Positions 44,573 through 52,819 of a DNA stretch of 64,000 bases are shown piece by piece. This stretch comes from Lederbergia citrisecunda. Its GTDB lineage: Bacteria; Bacillota; Bacilli; Bacillales; Bacillaceae_C. The first letter of the stretch is position 1; every line of letters starts with the position of its first letter. The notes below the pieces were generated by a model. That model saw only the letters and a program-made list of their open reading frames with translations. It was not told where the DNA came from and did not search any database. The stretch is taken from the NCBI RefSeq assembly GCF_018343695.1, contig NZ_JAGYPJ010000001.1, positions 248,001-312,000 of the forward strand, in the 5' to 3' direction. Made by a program: the position numbers and the translations under genes.

Positions 44573-46129
44573 ATGAAAAAGAAGTTGATGATTCTCTTTG
44601 CTGCACTATTGCTACTTCTAGGCGCATGCGGTAAAGACGAAAAAGCAGGGAATGCTGGAAAAGAAATCCCTAAAGATAATGCTGATGAAAAAGTAACATT
44701 TAAGGGATTTGGAGTAAAAGCTCCAGCTGCTACAACAGATTGGAATGATATGCCGTTCTTACAAGGCTTGGAAGACAATGTCAATGTTGATATTGATTGG
44801 ACAAATGCAACAGCACAAACATATCAAGAACAAGTAAACCTAATGTTCGCAAGTAATGATCTTCCAGATATATTCTTTTCCGCATGGACACTAGGTGCGA
44901 ATGATATTGTAAAATACGGTTCAACTGGACAATTAATTCCGCTTGAAGATTTAATTGAAAAAGAAGCTCCAAATATTAAAGGTTTTTTAGATAAAAATCC
45001 TGACTTGAAAAAGATGATTACTGCTCCAGACGGACATATTTATGCTATTCCTCAATATGATGTGTCAAAAGGAAGTAGAGCAAACGACGCATTTTTCATC
45101 AATAAAGCATGGCTTGATAAATTAGGTCTTGAAGTTCCAACAACTACTGAGGAATTCAAAGAAGTATTGAAGGCGTTTAAAGGCCAAGACTTAAATGAAA
45201 ATGGTAAAAAAGACGAAATCCCATTCAGTTTTATGTACAATAATGGAATCCGTGGACCACACTCTTTAAGCGGTTCATTCGGAGTTGTAGGTCGTAATAT
45301 TGGTGTTGAAGGCGGAAAGGTATTTTATGCGCCAACAAAACCTGAATTTAAAGAGTATGTTAAGTTTATGCATGAGTTATATGCTGAAGGCTTAATTGAC
45401 CAAGAAGCATTTACACATGATGTACAAGTTTACGATGCCAAAATCCAAAACGAAACACCAATTTTAGGTGCATATTTTAACTGGTCTAACTTTGCGATGT
45501 TCGGAAAAGTAGATACAGATTATGTAGCTGTTGCTCCGTTGAAAGGACCAAAAGGCGATCAAATGTGGAATATCAATGCAGGAGCATTCAGTTTTTCAGG
45601 ATTCTCGGTGACAAATGCTAATAAAAACCCAGCTCGTGCTATGAAATGGATGGACCAAATGTATGATCCAGAAATCGGTTTGCAAATGACGCTTGGACCA
45701 TTTGACCAAAACTTGAAAAAGAACGATGACGGTACTATTGAATTAATCGACGCTCCTGAAGGTGTAGGATATGAAGAATTTAGACATAAATTTACACCTG
45801 GTTCCTACGGAGTGTATGGAAACTTACAAGATATTAGAACCAAATTGATTCAAAGTGAAGGAGCGTCAGAAAAAGACGCATTGGCAGACTTATATGGCCC
45901 ATATCAGCCGAAAGAATATTATCCGAATGTAATGTACAGTGCAGAAGATGCAGAACGCTTATCTATCCTACAAACAGACATTGACGGATACATTAAAGAA
46001 ATGATTCCTAAATTCATGATCGAAGGTAAAGTTGATGAAGGTTGGGATGCTTACATCGATCAATTGAAAAAGATGGGCTTAGATGAATTAATGGAGCTTT
46101 ACCAAAAATACTACGATAATTTTAAATAA
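44573..46129 (+). CDS. Oligosaccharide-binding lipoprotein, LplA-like
   Basis: 518 residues. The signal peptide ends in LLGAC (lipobox, Cys about residue 20). The mature part has the SBP_bac_1 fold of large Bacillus/Paenibacillus LplA-type proteins: 'QTYQEQVNLMFASNDLPDIF', 'DGHIYAIPQYDVSKGSR', 'DLNENGKKDEIPFSF'. The latter resembles the calcium-binding DxNxNGKxDEIP loop of this group. ATG 44573 follows GGGGGAAA. Binding of a sulfated oligosaccharide is inferred only from the following sulfatase gene. Confidence 0.9.
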   Translation: MKKKLMILFAALLLLLGACGKDEKAGNAGKEIPKDNADEKVTFKGFGVKAPAATTDWNDMPFLQGLEDNVNVDIDWTNATAQTYQEQVNLMFASNDLPDIFFSAWTLGANDIVKYGSTGQLIPLEDLIEKEAPNIKGFLDKNPDLKKMITAPDGHIYAIPQYDVSKGSRANDAFFINKAWLDKLGLEVPTTTEEFKEVLKAFKGQDLNENGKKDEIPFSFMYNNGIRGPHSLSGSFGVVGRNIGVEGGKVFYAPTKPEFKEYVKFMHELYAEGLIDQEAFTHDVQVYDAKIQNETPILGAYFNWSNFAMFGKVDTDYVAVAPLKGPKGDQMWNINAGAFSFSGFSVTNANKNPARAMKWMDQMYDPEIGLQMTLGPFDQNLKKNDDGTIELIDAPEGVGYEEFRHKFTPGSYGVYGNLQDIRTKLIQSEGASEKDALADLYGPYQPKEYYPNVMYSAEDAERLSILQTDIDGYIKEMIPKFMIEGKVDEGWDAYIDQLKKMGLDELMELYQKYYDNFK

Positions 46130-46181
46130 GATCGTTTGCGAAAAGGATATAGATTCAAAAATTTAAAGTAACATAGTTTAT

Positions 46182-46213
46182 GAAAAAGGGTTCGGGAATC
46201 CGCGCCCTTTTTC
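46182..46213 (+). terminator. Hairpin between binding protein and sulfatase
   Basis: GAAAAAGGG pairs with CCCTTTTTC. The T-run forms the 3' arm. It probably lowers read-through into the sulfatase gene. Confidence 0.65.
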
Positions 46214-46253
46214 GTCAAGAAATATCGGTGTATACATAGGAAGGGTGAGATAA

Positions 46254-47651
46254 ATGACTAAGTCAAAACAACCGAATATTATTTTTATTATGAGTGACGA
46301 CCACGCAGCCCATGCAATTAGTGCATATGGAAGCAGAATTAATGAAACGCCAAACCTTGATCGAATTGCAAATGAAGGAATTAGGCTCGATAACTGTTTT
46401 TGTACAAATTCTATTTGTGCTCCTAGCCGTGCATCGATTTTGACAGGCAAGTACAATCATATCAATGGCGTTAGAACACTATATGAGGACATCGATGCTA
46501 GACAGCCTCATGTCGCAAAAATATTGCAGTCAAACGGATATCAAACAGCTATGATTGGTAAATGGCATCTCGGTCATGGGGGAAATAGTGATCCGACGGG
46601 TTTTGATTATTGGAATGTCTTTCCTAACCAAGGAGAATACCATGATCCTGACATGATCGAAATGGGTGTAAAGAAGAAATTCCATGGCTATGCCACTAAT
46701 ATCACAGTGGATCTATGTTTAGATTGGCTTGAAAAAAGAGACGAAGAGCGTCCTTTCTTTTTAATGTGTCATCATAAAGCACCGCATCGCCCTTGGGATC
46801 CAGATGAAAAACATATGCACTTATATGAAGACATTGATATCCCAGAACCGGAAACGTTTCATGATGACTACGAAAATCGTTCATACGCAGCTACAGAAGC
46901 AATTATGCGTATTGATCGAGATTTAAGAAAGAGAGATGTGAAAGCAGATCCTCCAGAGGGCCTTTCTACATCTGAATTGAAGAGCTGGTATTATCAAAGA
47001 TATATTAAGGATTATTTGCGTTGTATCGCATCGATTGATGATAATACAGGTCGCTTACTCGATTACCTCGATGAAAAAGGATTAACAGAGGATACGATTG
47101 TCATATACACGTCAGACCAAGGCTTTTTTCTAGGAGATCATGGCTGGTATGATAAGCGATTCATGTACGAAGAATCATTGAGAATGCCATTTTTAGTAAG
47201 ATATCCACGTGAAATCCCTGCTCGAACTTCTACGAAGAATTTTGGATTAAACGTCGACTTCGCTCAAACATTCCTAGACTATGCTGGAATAGAAGCTCCA
47301 GAGGACATGCAAGGAGCAAGCTTACGACCAATTCTTAAAGGAGAAACTCCATACGGATGGCAAGATTCCATGTACTATCGTTATTGGGAACATATGAGTG
47401 AAGAACACAACGTTGCAGCCCATTACGGTGTACGGACCCACAAATTTAAATTAATATACTATTACGGTGAAGGACTCGGAATACCAGGTGCCCGCGATGT
47501 TAAATACGAACCGCAATGGGAACTATTTGACCTTGAAAAAGATCCATACGAAATCAACAATGTGTACGGACACGAAGATTACATAGATGTAGCCGAAGAA
47601 TTAAAAAATGAGCTATATCGATTAAAGGAAAAAGTAAAAGACATTGATTAA
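46254..47651 (+). CDS. Type I (formylglycine) sulfatase
   Basis: 465 residues. The FGly signature C55-A-P-S-R is intact in 'NSICAPSRASILTGK', with metal-binding D15-D16 in 'IFIMSDDHAAH' and 'GKWHLGHGG', 'HHKAPHRPWDP' and 'IYTSDQGFFLGDHGWYDKR'. It belongs to the S1 sulfatases related to heparan N-sulfatase and iduronate sulfatase. No signal peptide is seen, so it acts in the cytoplasm on sugars imported by the LplABC-like system. It needs a formylglycine-generating enzyme, which is not in the window. Confidence 0.9.
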   Translation: MTKSKQPNIIFIMSDDHAAHAISAYGSRINETPNLDRIANEGIRLDNCFCTNSICAPSRASILTGKYNHINGVRTLYEDIDARQPHVAKILQSNGYQTAMIGKWHLGHGGNSDPTGFDYWNVFPNQGEYHDPDMIEMGVKKKFHGYATNITVDLCLDWLEKRDEERPFFLMCHHKAPHRPWDPDEKHMHLYEDIDIPEPETFHDDYENRSYAATEAIMRIDRDLRKRDVKADPPEGLSTSELKSWYYQRYIKDYLRCIASIDDNTGRLLDYLDEKGLTEDTIVIYTSDQGFFLGDHGWYDKRFMYEESLRMPFLVRYPREIPARTSTKNFGLNVDFAQTFLDYAGIEAPEDMQGASLRPILKGETPYGWQDSMYYRYWEHMSEEHNVAAHYGVRTHKFKLIYYYGEGLGIPGARDVKYEPQWELFDLEKDPYEINNVYGHEDYIDVAEELKNELYRLKEKVKDID

Positions 47652-47657
47652 AAGTAC

Positions 47658-47686
47658 GGGACAATCTTAATGAGGTTGTCCCTTTT
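47658..47686 (+). terminator. Sulfatase gene terminator
   Basis: GGGACAATC pairs with GGTTGTCCC (one G-U pair), followed by TTTT. Confidence 0.75.
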
Positions 47687-47697
47687 GGCGTTCAATG

Positions 47698-47820
47698 GAA
47701 ATGCGCGTTGAAGGTAACGATGCAGCGTCCATCGTGCCCTTATCGGATAGAAATCCGCGCTAAAAGTAACAATGGATTGTTCAATCTTCGTTTTCCGTTC
47801 AGAAATCTAGTAGTAGTAAC
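47698..47820. repeat. Degenerate 52-bp tandem repeat, 2.4 units
   Basis: The unit start GAAAT(G/C)CGCG recurs at 47698 and 47750 and in shortened form (GAAATCTAG) at 47802, an exact 52-bp period. GTAACAATG/GTAACGATG recur in phase. Read on the minus strand it shows ATCCGATA...CACGATGGAC, resembling the motifs of the array at 1-155. It lies between two convergent operons, next to terminators. Confidence 0.6.
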
Positions 47821-47893
47821 ATTTTTCAGCAATTGACAGACATCAATATCTTACTTCACTTCGTTTTAAAAGCTCACTCCAAAAATAAAGATG

Positions 47894-47914
47894 GAGGCAT
47901 CATACACATGCCTC
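47894..47914 (-). terminator. Terminator of the second GntR/ABC-2 operon
   Basis: GAGGCAT pairs with ATGCCTC. On the minus strand a T-rich tract follows. It lies directly behind the last gene of the operon. Confidence 0.65.
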
Positions 47915-47924
47915 GAATGAATAG

Positions 47925-48500
47925 CTAAATATTTCTTCGTTCAAATATTCTCACGGATAAAAGATAAGAAACATAGTAAAGAATAATTGATAATAATAGA
48001 GTAGGGTGAAATTGAATCCAAGGTGCTCCTGATGATTCCCTTATCGTTATGAAGAAAATAAGTATAAAAGTTATAAAGAAACTAGCTGGTTTAAAAAATA
48101 ATCCTAGTGGTAGAAAAATAGCCATAAACAATAAGAGTAACAAAAAAGCTGTTATCAAATGATTAAAATTAAAAAACTCCATTTTCCAATCGAGCATTAA
48201 TGCAATAATGGTCATGCCGATGGTGGAAATAAAAAAACATACGATTGTAAACAAGTATTTTGCGGCTATGTATTCTTTTCTTTTAATAGGTAAGCCCATC
48301 ATTACAGGCAGTACTTGGTCTTGTCTTTTCCGATCAATTAGAATACTAGAAAGAGCTAGAGTAAAATAGAAAATCCACATATAATAAGGATTTGTAAAAC
48401 CAGGATTTACGAGAAGAGCGAGTATAAAAACAAATGGAATCAGTATCATATATTCTAGAAGTTTGATACTTTTCAAATCCGCTTTAATAAGGTTTACCAT
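47925..48500 (-). CDS. ABC-2 type membrane protein (ABC2_membrane_5-like)
   Basis: 191 residues with about six helices. 'SILIDRKRQDQVLPVMMGLP' followed by 'IKRKEYIAAKYL' is characteristic of the small ABC-2 permeases found in GntR-linked exporters such as staphylococcal PmtB/PmtD. It is the last gene of the minus-strand operon GntR-ATPase-permease-permease and lies 12 bp behind its paralogue. It probably forms a heterodimeric exporter channel. Substrate unknown. Confidence 0.8.
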   Translation of the reverse strand: MVNLIKADLKSIKLLEYMILIPFVFILALLVNPGFTNPYYMWIFYFTLALSSILIDRKRQDQVLPVMMGLPIKRKEYIAAKYLFTIVCFFISTIGMTIIALMLDWKMEFFNFNHLITAFLLLLLFMAIFLPLGLFFKPASFFITFILIFFITIRESSGAPWIQFHPTLLLSIILYYVSYLLSVRIFERRNI

Positions 48501-48512
48501 GGCTTTCCCCCC

Positions 48513-49166
48513 TTACAATTTCCTTTTTTCGAAAATGATTACAGAAAGTTTATAAGAAAAATAACTTATAATCGAGCACGCCGCTATAATCGAAAAAATG
48601 ATTATGGGACGATCCGTTGGAATTATGGATACCAACATAGTTCCTCTGTTCTCATGATCAATAGAAATAAAGGTTAATATGAAAAATATGATCATTGGAA
48701 GCGCAATTGCTATGAATGCAGATATTTGATACCCAACTAAGAAATATAGTGGATAAAAAATTGATATTGCCGCTAAAGTCACAAAAAGGGATACAATCAA
48801 ATCAGTTATTCCATTAAAACTGACTGTATTTCGCATAAATATGGATATTAGTAACGCGAGTGTACCATAACTGGCAAGGGCAATTCCCCACCACATGATA
48901 GCAGCACAATATTTTGCTTGAACAATCATTTTTCTTGTAACTGGAAAGCTCGCGAATAGTTTTTGCTCTCGTCTGTTTAACACAGCAGTCCCAAAATTTG
49001 AATAAACGGACATCCAAATTGCTGCATAAGTGACATATAAAGCGACGAAACTAAAATCACTAACTGCATACATAACATTTACATAAATAGGAAAAAGTAA
49101 AAATAGTGGAAATAAGTAGCCAAACAATTTTTGAGTATATAAATCTTTTAGAATTAAAGGTTTCAT
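48513..49166 (-). CDS. ABC-2 type membrane protein (ABC2_membrane_5-like)
   Basis: 217 residues with about six helices. 'VLNRREQKLFASFPVTRKMI' then 'VQAKYCAAIMWWG' is the same cytoplasmic signature as in the next gene, so the two are paralogous permease halves. ATG 49166 overlaps the stop of the ATPase gene by 4 nt, coupling their translation. Confidence 0.8.
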   Translation of the reverse strand: MKPLILKDLYTQKLFGYLFPLFLLFPIYVNVMYAVSDFSFVALYVTYAAIWMSVYSNFGTAVLNRREQKLFASFPVTRKMIVQAKYCAAIMWWGIALASYGTLALLISIFMRNTVSFNGITDLIVSLFVTLAAISIFYPLYFLVGYQISAFIAIALPMIIFFILTFISIDHENRGTMLVSIIPTDRPIIIFSIIAACSIISYFSYKLSVIIFEKRKL

Positions 49167-50032
49167 AGTGAAATTCCCCTAATCGTATAGTACATTATGG
49201 TTTCAAGAGCTGGAGTTTCTATATGTAATTGATTAAGGAGTTGTTGCTCAATATGATCTATTCCGTAGACAAGCGCCTCAAAACCGACTCCGGTTTTTCT
49301 CCCACCAATAAGATTCATTTTTTGAATGTCAGCTGCCAAAGTATCCGGTCCTTTTAACAAAAAATATTCCTCAAAAATAATGTCCTTTTCTTTACTAAAT
49401 ACAATTTCTCCATTATTAATGAAAGTGATATAATCTGCCACTTGATCCAAATCCGTTGTTATATGGGTAGAAAAGAACACGGATTTGTTTTCATCCTGGA
49501 TGATATCAAGTAAAATATCTAGCATTTCCCGTCTGAAAACAGGATCAAGACCTGCCGTTGGTTCATCTAAAATAATGAGTTCAGGATGATGCGATAAGGC
49601 CATCGCAATGGCAAACTTCATTTTCATCCCTTTTGATAGAGTTTTTATTTTTTTCTTCAGTGGTAAGTTAAATTTTTCAATATAATTGTAAAAAGTTTGG
49701 TCATCCCAATTGCGATAGAACGGAGCAATGATCTTTTTATTTTTTTCTATCGAAAATTCTTCGTAAAAATAACTTTCATCGTAAACAAATCCAATTCTTT
49801 GTTTTATTTCCTTTGTGTTTTCCATGTGAGTCATACCAAATAATTTTATGTCGCCTTCATCAATTCTTACTAAATCCATTAAGCAGCGAATCAATGTACT
49901 CTTACCAGCTCCATTTGGTCCAATTAAACCCATAATATAGCCCTTTTTACATTCAAACGAAACGTTATTTAGTTGAAAGCCTTTTATCTTTTTAGTCACA
50001 TTTTTTAGTTCAATAATGTTTTCCAAAAACAT
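49163..50032 (-). CDS. ABC transporter ATP-binding protein
   Basis: 289 residues. Walker A GPNGAGKST, a degenerate signature LSKGMKMKFAIA, Walker B LIILDEPTAGLDPVF and an STH H-loop, then a C-terminal accessory domain of about 80 residues. The LSKGMK signature is typical of GntR-linked exporter ATPases. ATG 50032 directly follows the GntR stop and has GAGGAG 4 nt upstream; TTG 50026 is an alternative. It energises the two permeases encoded next. Confidence 0.87.
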   Translation of the reverse strand: MFLENIIELKNVTKKIKGFQLNNVSFECKKGYIMGLIGPNGAGKSTLIRCLMDLVRIDEGDIKLFGMTHMENTKEIKQRIGFVYDESYFYEEFSIEKNKKIIAPFYRNWDDQTFYNYIEKFNLPLKKKIKTLSKGMKMKFAIAMALSHHPELIILDEPTAGLDPVFRREMLDILLDIIQDENKSVFFSTHITTDLDQVADYITFINNGEIVFSKEKDIIFEEYFLLKGPDTLAADIQKMNLIGGRKTGVGFEALVYGIDHIEQQLLNQLHIETPALETIMYYTIRGISL

Positions 50033-50404
50033 TCACTCCTCATACAACACAGTTAGTATTTGAATAATTTCGTCAAGGCCAACATCAAATGCTTTACTAT
50101 CGTTAATAACTTCAATCAATTTTTCTTCAATCAATTTCAATTGTTTCTCTTTTAAAAATTCATGATTTTGAGCAGCGACAAACGATCCTTTACCAGGGAA
50201 TGTTTCGATAAGGCCTTCCCATTCCAATTCGTCGTAAGCACGCTTCGTTGTAATGACACTAATTTGTAAGTCTTTCGCCAGCTTACGAATAGAAGGCAGA
50301 GCAGACTTTTCTGCCAAATCCCCTCTTAAGATTTGTTCTTTTATTTGTTCTTTGATTTGAATATAAATGGGTTGTTCACTGCTATTTGAAATGATGACAT
50401 TCAT
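50033..50404 (-). CDS. GntR-family (YtrA-type) repressor
   Basis: 123 residues. The winged-helix domain 'PIYIQIKEQIKEQILRGDL', 'LPSIRKLAKDLQISVITTKR' and 'GLIETFPGKGSFVA' is followed by a short helical tail, as in YtrA and PmtR. It probably represses its own operon through the 32-bp palindrome at 50426-50457, which covers the -10 box. Confidence 0.9.
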   Translation of the reverse strand: MNVIISNSSEQPIYIQIKEQIKEQILRGDLAEKSALPSIRKLAKDLQISVITTKRAYDELEWEGLIETFPGKGSFVAAQNHEFLKEKQLKLIEEKLIEVINDSKAFDVGLDEIIQILTVLYEE

Positions 50405-50425
50405 TTGATCACCTGCCTGTTATAA

Positions 50426-50466
50426 CTGTTGATAATGAATATATACAGTATGAACAGATTTGTCAA
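50426..50466 (-). promoter_or_regulatory. Promoter with palindromic operator for the GntR/ABC-2 operon
   Basis: On the minus strand TTGACA (50466-50461) and TATATT (50443-50438) are 17 bp apart, a near-consensus promoter. A 32-bp imperfect palindrome (50426-50457) beginning CTGTT and ending AACAG, symmetric at all but three position pairs, covers the -10 and the spacer. It should be the binding site of the neighbouring GntR protein. Because it lies 73 bp from the aldehyde dehydrogenase start, it could also affect that divergent gene. Confidence 0.75.
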
Positions 50467-50530
50467 CTGTGTGATTTTTAATTTGTTTTGTTATATTAAA
50501 AGAAACGACATTGTAGATGAGGTGAGAGAA

Positions 50531-51958
50531 ATGAAGATTGGATTATTCATGGACGGAAAATTCGAGGATGCGGAGAAAACGTATGAACTAACTAATCCAT
50601 ACAATGATGAAGTAATTGCTGAAGTTGCAGAGGGAAAAACTGTAGATATGGAAAAAGCTATAGCATCTGCTCATGAGGCTTTTCAGACAATGAAAAAAAT
50701 GCCTGCGGTGGAACGTGCAAACATTTTATTCGCTGCAGCCCGTTTACTAGCTGAAAAAAAAGAAGAATTTGCAAAGCTGATCACAGCAGAGTCAGGAAAG
50801 CCAATATCTGCAGCTCGAGCGGAGGTGGATCGCTCTGTACAAACATTGCAATTTTCTGGGGAAGAAGCAAAGAAAATTGCTGGAGAATTTATTCCACTCG
50901 ATGCAGCGGTAGGAGGTGGAGGGCGAGATGCTTACACTATCTATGAGCCGATCGGAGTCATTGGAGCCGTTACACCTTTTAATTTTCCACTTAACCTCGT
51001 TGTTCATAAGGTAGGACCTGCAATTGCATCCGGAAATACGATCGTTGTAAAGCCTGCCGAAAAAACGCCGCTTACAGCGTTAAAGCTGGCAGAGCTTTTT
51101 TCTAAAGTTGGTTTGCCAGACGGAGTGTTGAATGTGATTCCTGGTGATGGGGCAACCCTTGTTGGAGTTATGTTAGAAGATGACCGGGTTCAAAAGATTT
51201 CTTTTACTGGAAGTCCAAAAGTCGGAAAGGAAATTAAAAATAAAGCGGGACTGAAAAGAATCACGTTGGAGTTAGGGAGTAATTCCGCACTATATGTAGA
51301 TGATTCGGCAGAGGCAAGTCTCGAAGATATTGTAGAGAAGGCAGTTGTCGGGGCCTTTAGTTACAATGGCCAAGTGTGCATCCATACTCAGAGAATTTAT
51401 GTCCATGAACGAATAGCGGAAAAGTTTTTAGCAAGATTTGTTGAAAAGACTAAGAAACTTAAATTCGGGGATCCAATGGATGAAGATACTGTGGTCACAG
51501 GGATGATTGATAAAAAATCACAAGCTCGTGTACTTGAATGGGTAAAGGAAGCGGTGAATGGGGGAGCAACACTGCTTATCGGTGGAGAGAGAAAAGATAA
51601 CGGGATTCTCCCGACCGTCCTTACAAATGTAAAGCCAACTGAAAAGGTCGCTTGTGAAGAAGTATTTGGACCTGTTGTCATGATTAATAAGGTTTCAGAT
51701 GATAAAGAGGCATTAAAACAAATGAATGAAAGTCAATACGGATTGAATGCGGGCGTTTTTACAAATAATTTGAAACAAGCCTTTCATTTTGCACATGAAC
51801 TTGAAGTGGGACAAGTACTGATTAATGATGTCCCTACATTACGCTTCGATAATATGCCATACGGAGGAATTAAATCTTCAGGATACGGTCATGAAGGAGT
51901 TAAATACGCCATAAAAGAAATGACTAGAATGAAGATGATTAGTATTAATTTTAAGTAA
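50531..51958 (+). CDS. Aldehyde dehydrogenase family protein
   Basis: 475 residues, complete NAD(P)-dependent ALDH. 'TPFNFPLNLVVHKVGPAIAS' and 'IVVKPAEKTP' (cofactor), 'SFTGSPKVGKEI', general base in 'LELGSNSA', nucleophile Cys283 in 'NGQVCIHTQ' and 'EEVFGPVVMIN' are all present. LELGSN in place of LELGGN recalls the lactaldehyde/phosphonoacetaldehyde/sulfolactaldehyde branch. ATG 50531 has the SD GAGGTGAGAG. The substrate is unknown. It is divergent from the GntR operon. Confidence 0.88.
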   Translation: MKIGLFMDGKFEDAEKTYELTNPYNDEVIAEVAEGKTVDMEKAIASAHEAFQTMKKMPAVERANILFAAARLLAEKKEEFAKLITAESGKPISAARAEVDRSVQTLQFSGEEAKKIAGEFIPLDAAVGGGGRDAYTIYEPIGVIGAVTPFNFPLNLVVHKVGPAIASGNTIVVKPAEKTPLTALKLAELFSKVGLPDGVLNVIPGDGATLVGVMLEDDRVQKISFTGSPKVGKEIKNKAGLKRITLELGSNSALYVDDSAEASLEDIVEKAVVGAFSYNGQVCIHTQRIYVHERIAEKFLARFVEKTKKLKFGDPMDEDTVVTGMIDKKSQARVLEWVKEAVNGGATLLIGGERKDNGILPTVLTNVKPTEKVACEEVFGPVVMINKVSDDKEALKQMNESQYGLNAGVFTNNLKQAFHFAHELEVGQVLINDVPTLRFDNMPYGGIKSSGYGHEGVKYAIKEMTRMKMISINFK

Positions 51959-52151
51959 GAAAAGCAGCTGCACTTTGATTTTCAGTGTACTACCTACAGG
52001 AATGTGAGTCCTGTAATAAAGGAGACCCTAAGAGCCTATTTAAAGAACTATTGTAGGGGAAATGGCATGAAGTTTGCTAAACGCTACGCTGTGGATGTAG
52101 AAAGTTAAGACATATTTAAAGGGTGCAGACGAGCGCCCTATCCTGAAAAAA

Positions 52152-52187
52152 AGAGTTGTCCCAGCTTGAATGCTGATGGACAACTCT
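52152..52187 (-). terminator. Terminator of the first RIDEVP micro-protein gene
   Basis: AGAGTTGTCC pairs perfectly with GGACAACTCT. On the minus strand seven T residues follow. Confidence 0.8.
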
Positions 52188-52196
52188 AGATGACTT

Positions 52197-52337
52197 CTAT
52201 TGATCAAAGGTTTTAGGTGGCACTTCATCGATCCTTTTTATGGAATCCATATCCATGCCTGCAATTATAAAGTAAATGAGAAAAGAAGCAATTGAAGCTA
52301 AAACTCCAAAGAGTCCGAGTGTAACCCATAAATCCAT
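52197..52337 (-). CDS. 46-aa membrane micro-protein with RIDEVP tail (paralogue 1)
   Basis: MDLWVTLGLFGVLASIASFL, then IYFIIAGMDMDSIKRIDEVP and PKTFDQ. A single membrane helix (about residues 3-26) is followed by an acidic tail. A perfect-style SD (GGGAGGG) lies before the ATG and a strong terminator behind the stop, so it is a real gene. It shares its layout and the tail motif RIDEVPxxTFxQ with the protein at 52676-52819. I do not recognise a named family. Orientation is probably N-out/C-in or the reverse; not determinable. Confidence 0.75.
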   Translation of the reverse strand: MDLWVTLGLFGVLASIASFLIYFIIAGMDMDSIKRIDEVPPKTFDQ

Positions 52338-52521
52338 ACTCAATCCCTCCCTTGCTTTAAAAATATATGCAGAAAAGTAGAGTAAATACTATTTACCCTT
52401 TTTTCGTGAAGAGTAAACACAAAATTCGAATAATTCTTAAAAAAATTTAAAAAAGAGGATTTTTGTTCCCAAAGCATTTTATGTAGGAAGAATAAGGGGA
52501 TAGTATGGTTTAAGCAGAATT

Positions 52522-52620
52522 GCATTAGATCGGACTGTAAATAGTATTAGGAGAAATTCAGTCTCGATTCGCATTAAATCGGAGCTGAAAATATCAAAAG
52601 GTGACAATTCAGCCCACACA
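52522..52620. repeat. Degenerate ~50-bp tandem duplication
   Basis: GCATTA(G/A)ATCGGA recurs at 52522 and 52571, and ATTCAG at 52556 and 52607, a period of 49-51 bp. It lies in the 338-bp gap between the two micro-protein genes, where no other gene is seen. The period is similar to the arrays at 1-155 and 47698-47820, but the sequence is different. Confidence 0.5.
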
Positions 52621-52631
52621 CACTAATTATG

Positions 52632-52670
52632 AAAAAAACCTCTCACTTCATCAGAAGCAAGAGGTTTTGA
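52632..52670 (-). terminator. Terminator of the second RIDEVP micro-protein gene
   Basis: On the minus strand AAACCTCTTGCTT pairs with AAGTGAGAGGTTT (one mismatch), followed by a T-run. Confidence 0.8.
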
Positions 52671-52675
52671 GTATA

Positions 52676-52819
52676 TTAGTTTTGGTTGAATGTATTTTGT
52701 GGTACTTCATCGATTCGTTCAGCGTCATCATAGTTCATCGCAGAGTTAATATAATACATTAAAAATGTTGCGACTGAACCTAATATAACCATAATTCCAA
52801 TTAAGATCCAAGTTTGCAT
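52676..52819 (-). CDS. 47-aa membrane micro-protein with RIDEVP tail (paralogue 2)
   Basis: MQTWILIGIMVILGSVATFL, then MYYINSAMNYDDAERIDEVP and QNTFNQN. A membrane helix (about residues 4-24) is followed by an acidic tail that ends RIDEVPQNTFNQ, nearly the same as in the gene at 52197-52337 (RIDEVPPKTFDQ). The SD AGGAGGG precedes the ATG and its own terminator follows. The two genes are therefore tandem paralogues, each a separate transcription unit, separated by a repeat. Function unknown. Confidence 0.75.
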   Translation of the reverse strand: MQTWILIGIMVILGSVATFLMYYINSAMNYDDAERIDEVPQNTFNQN

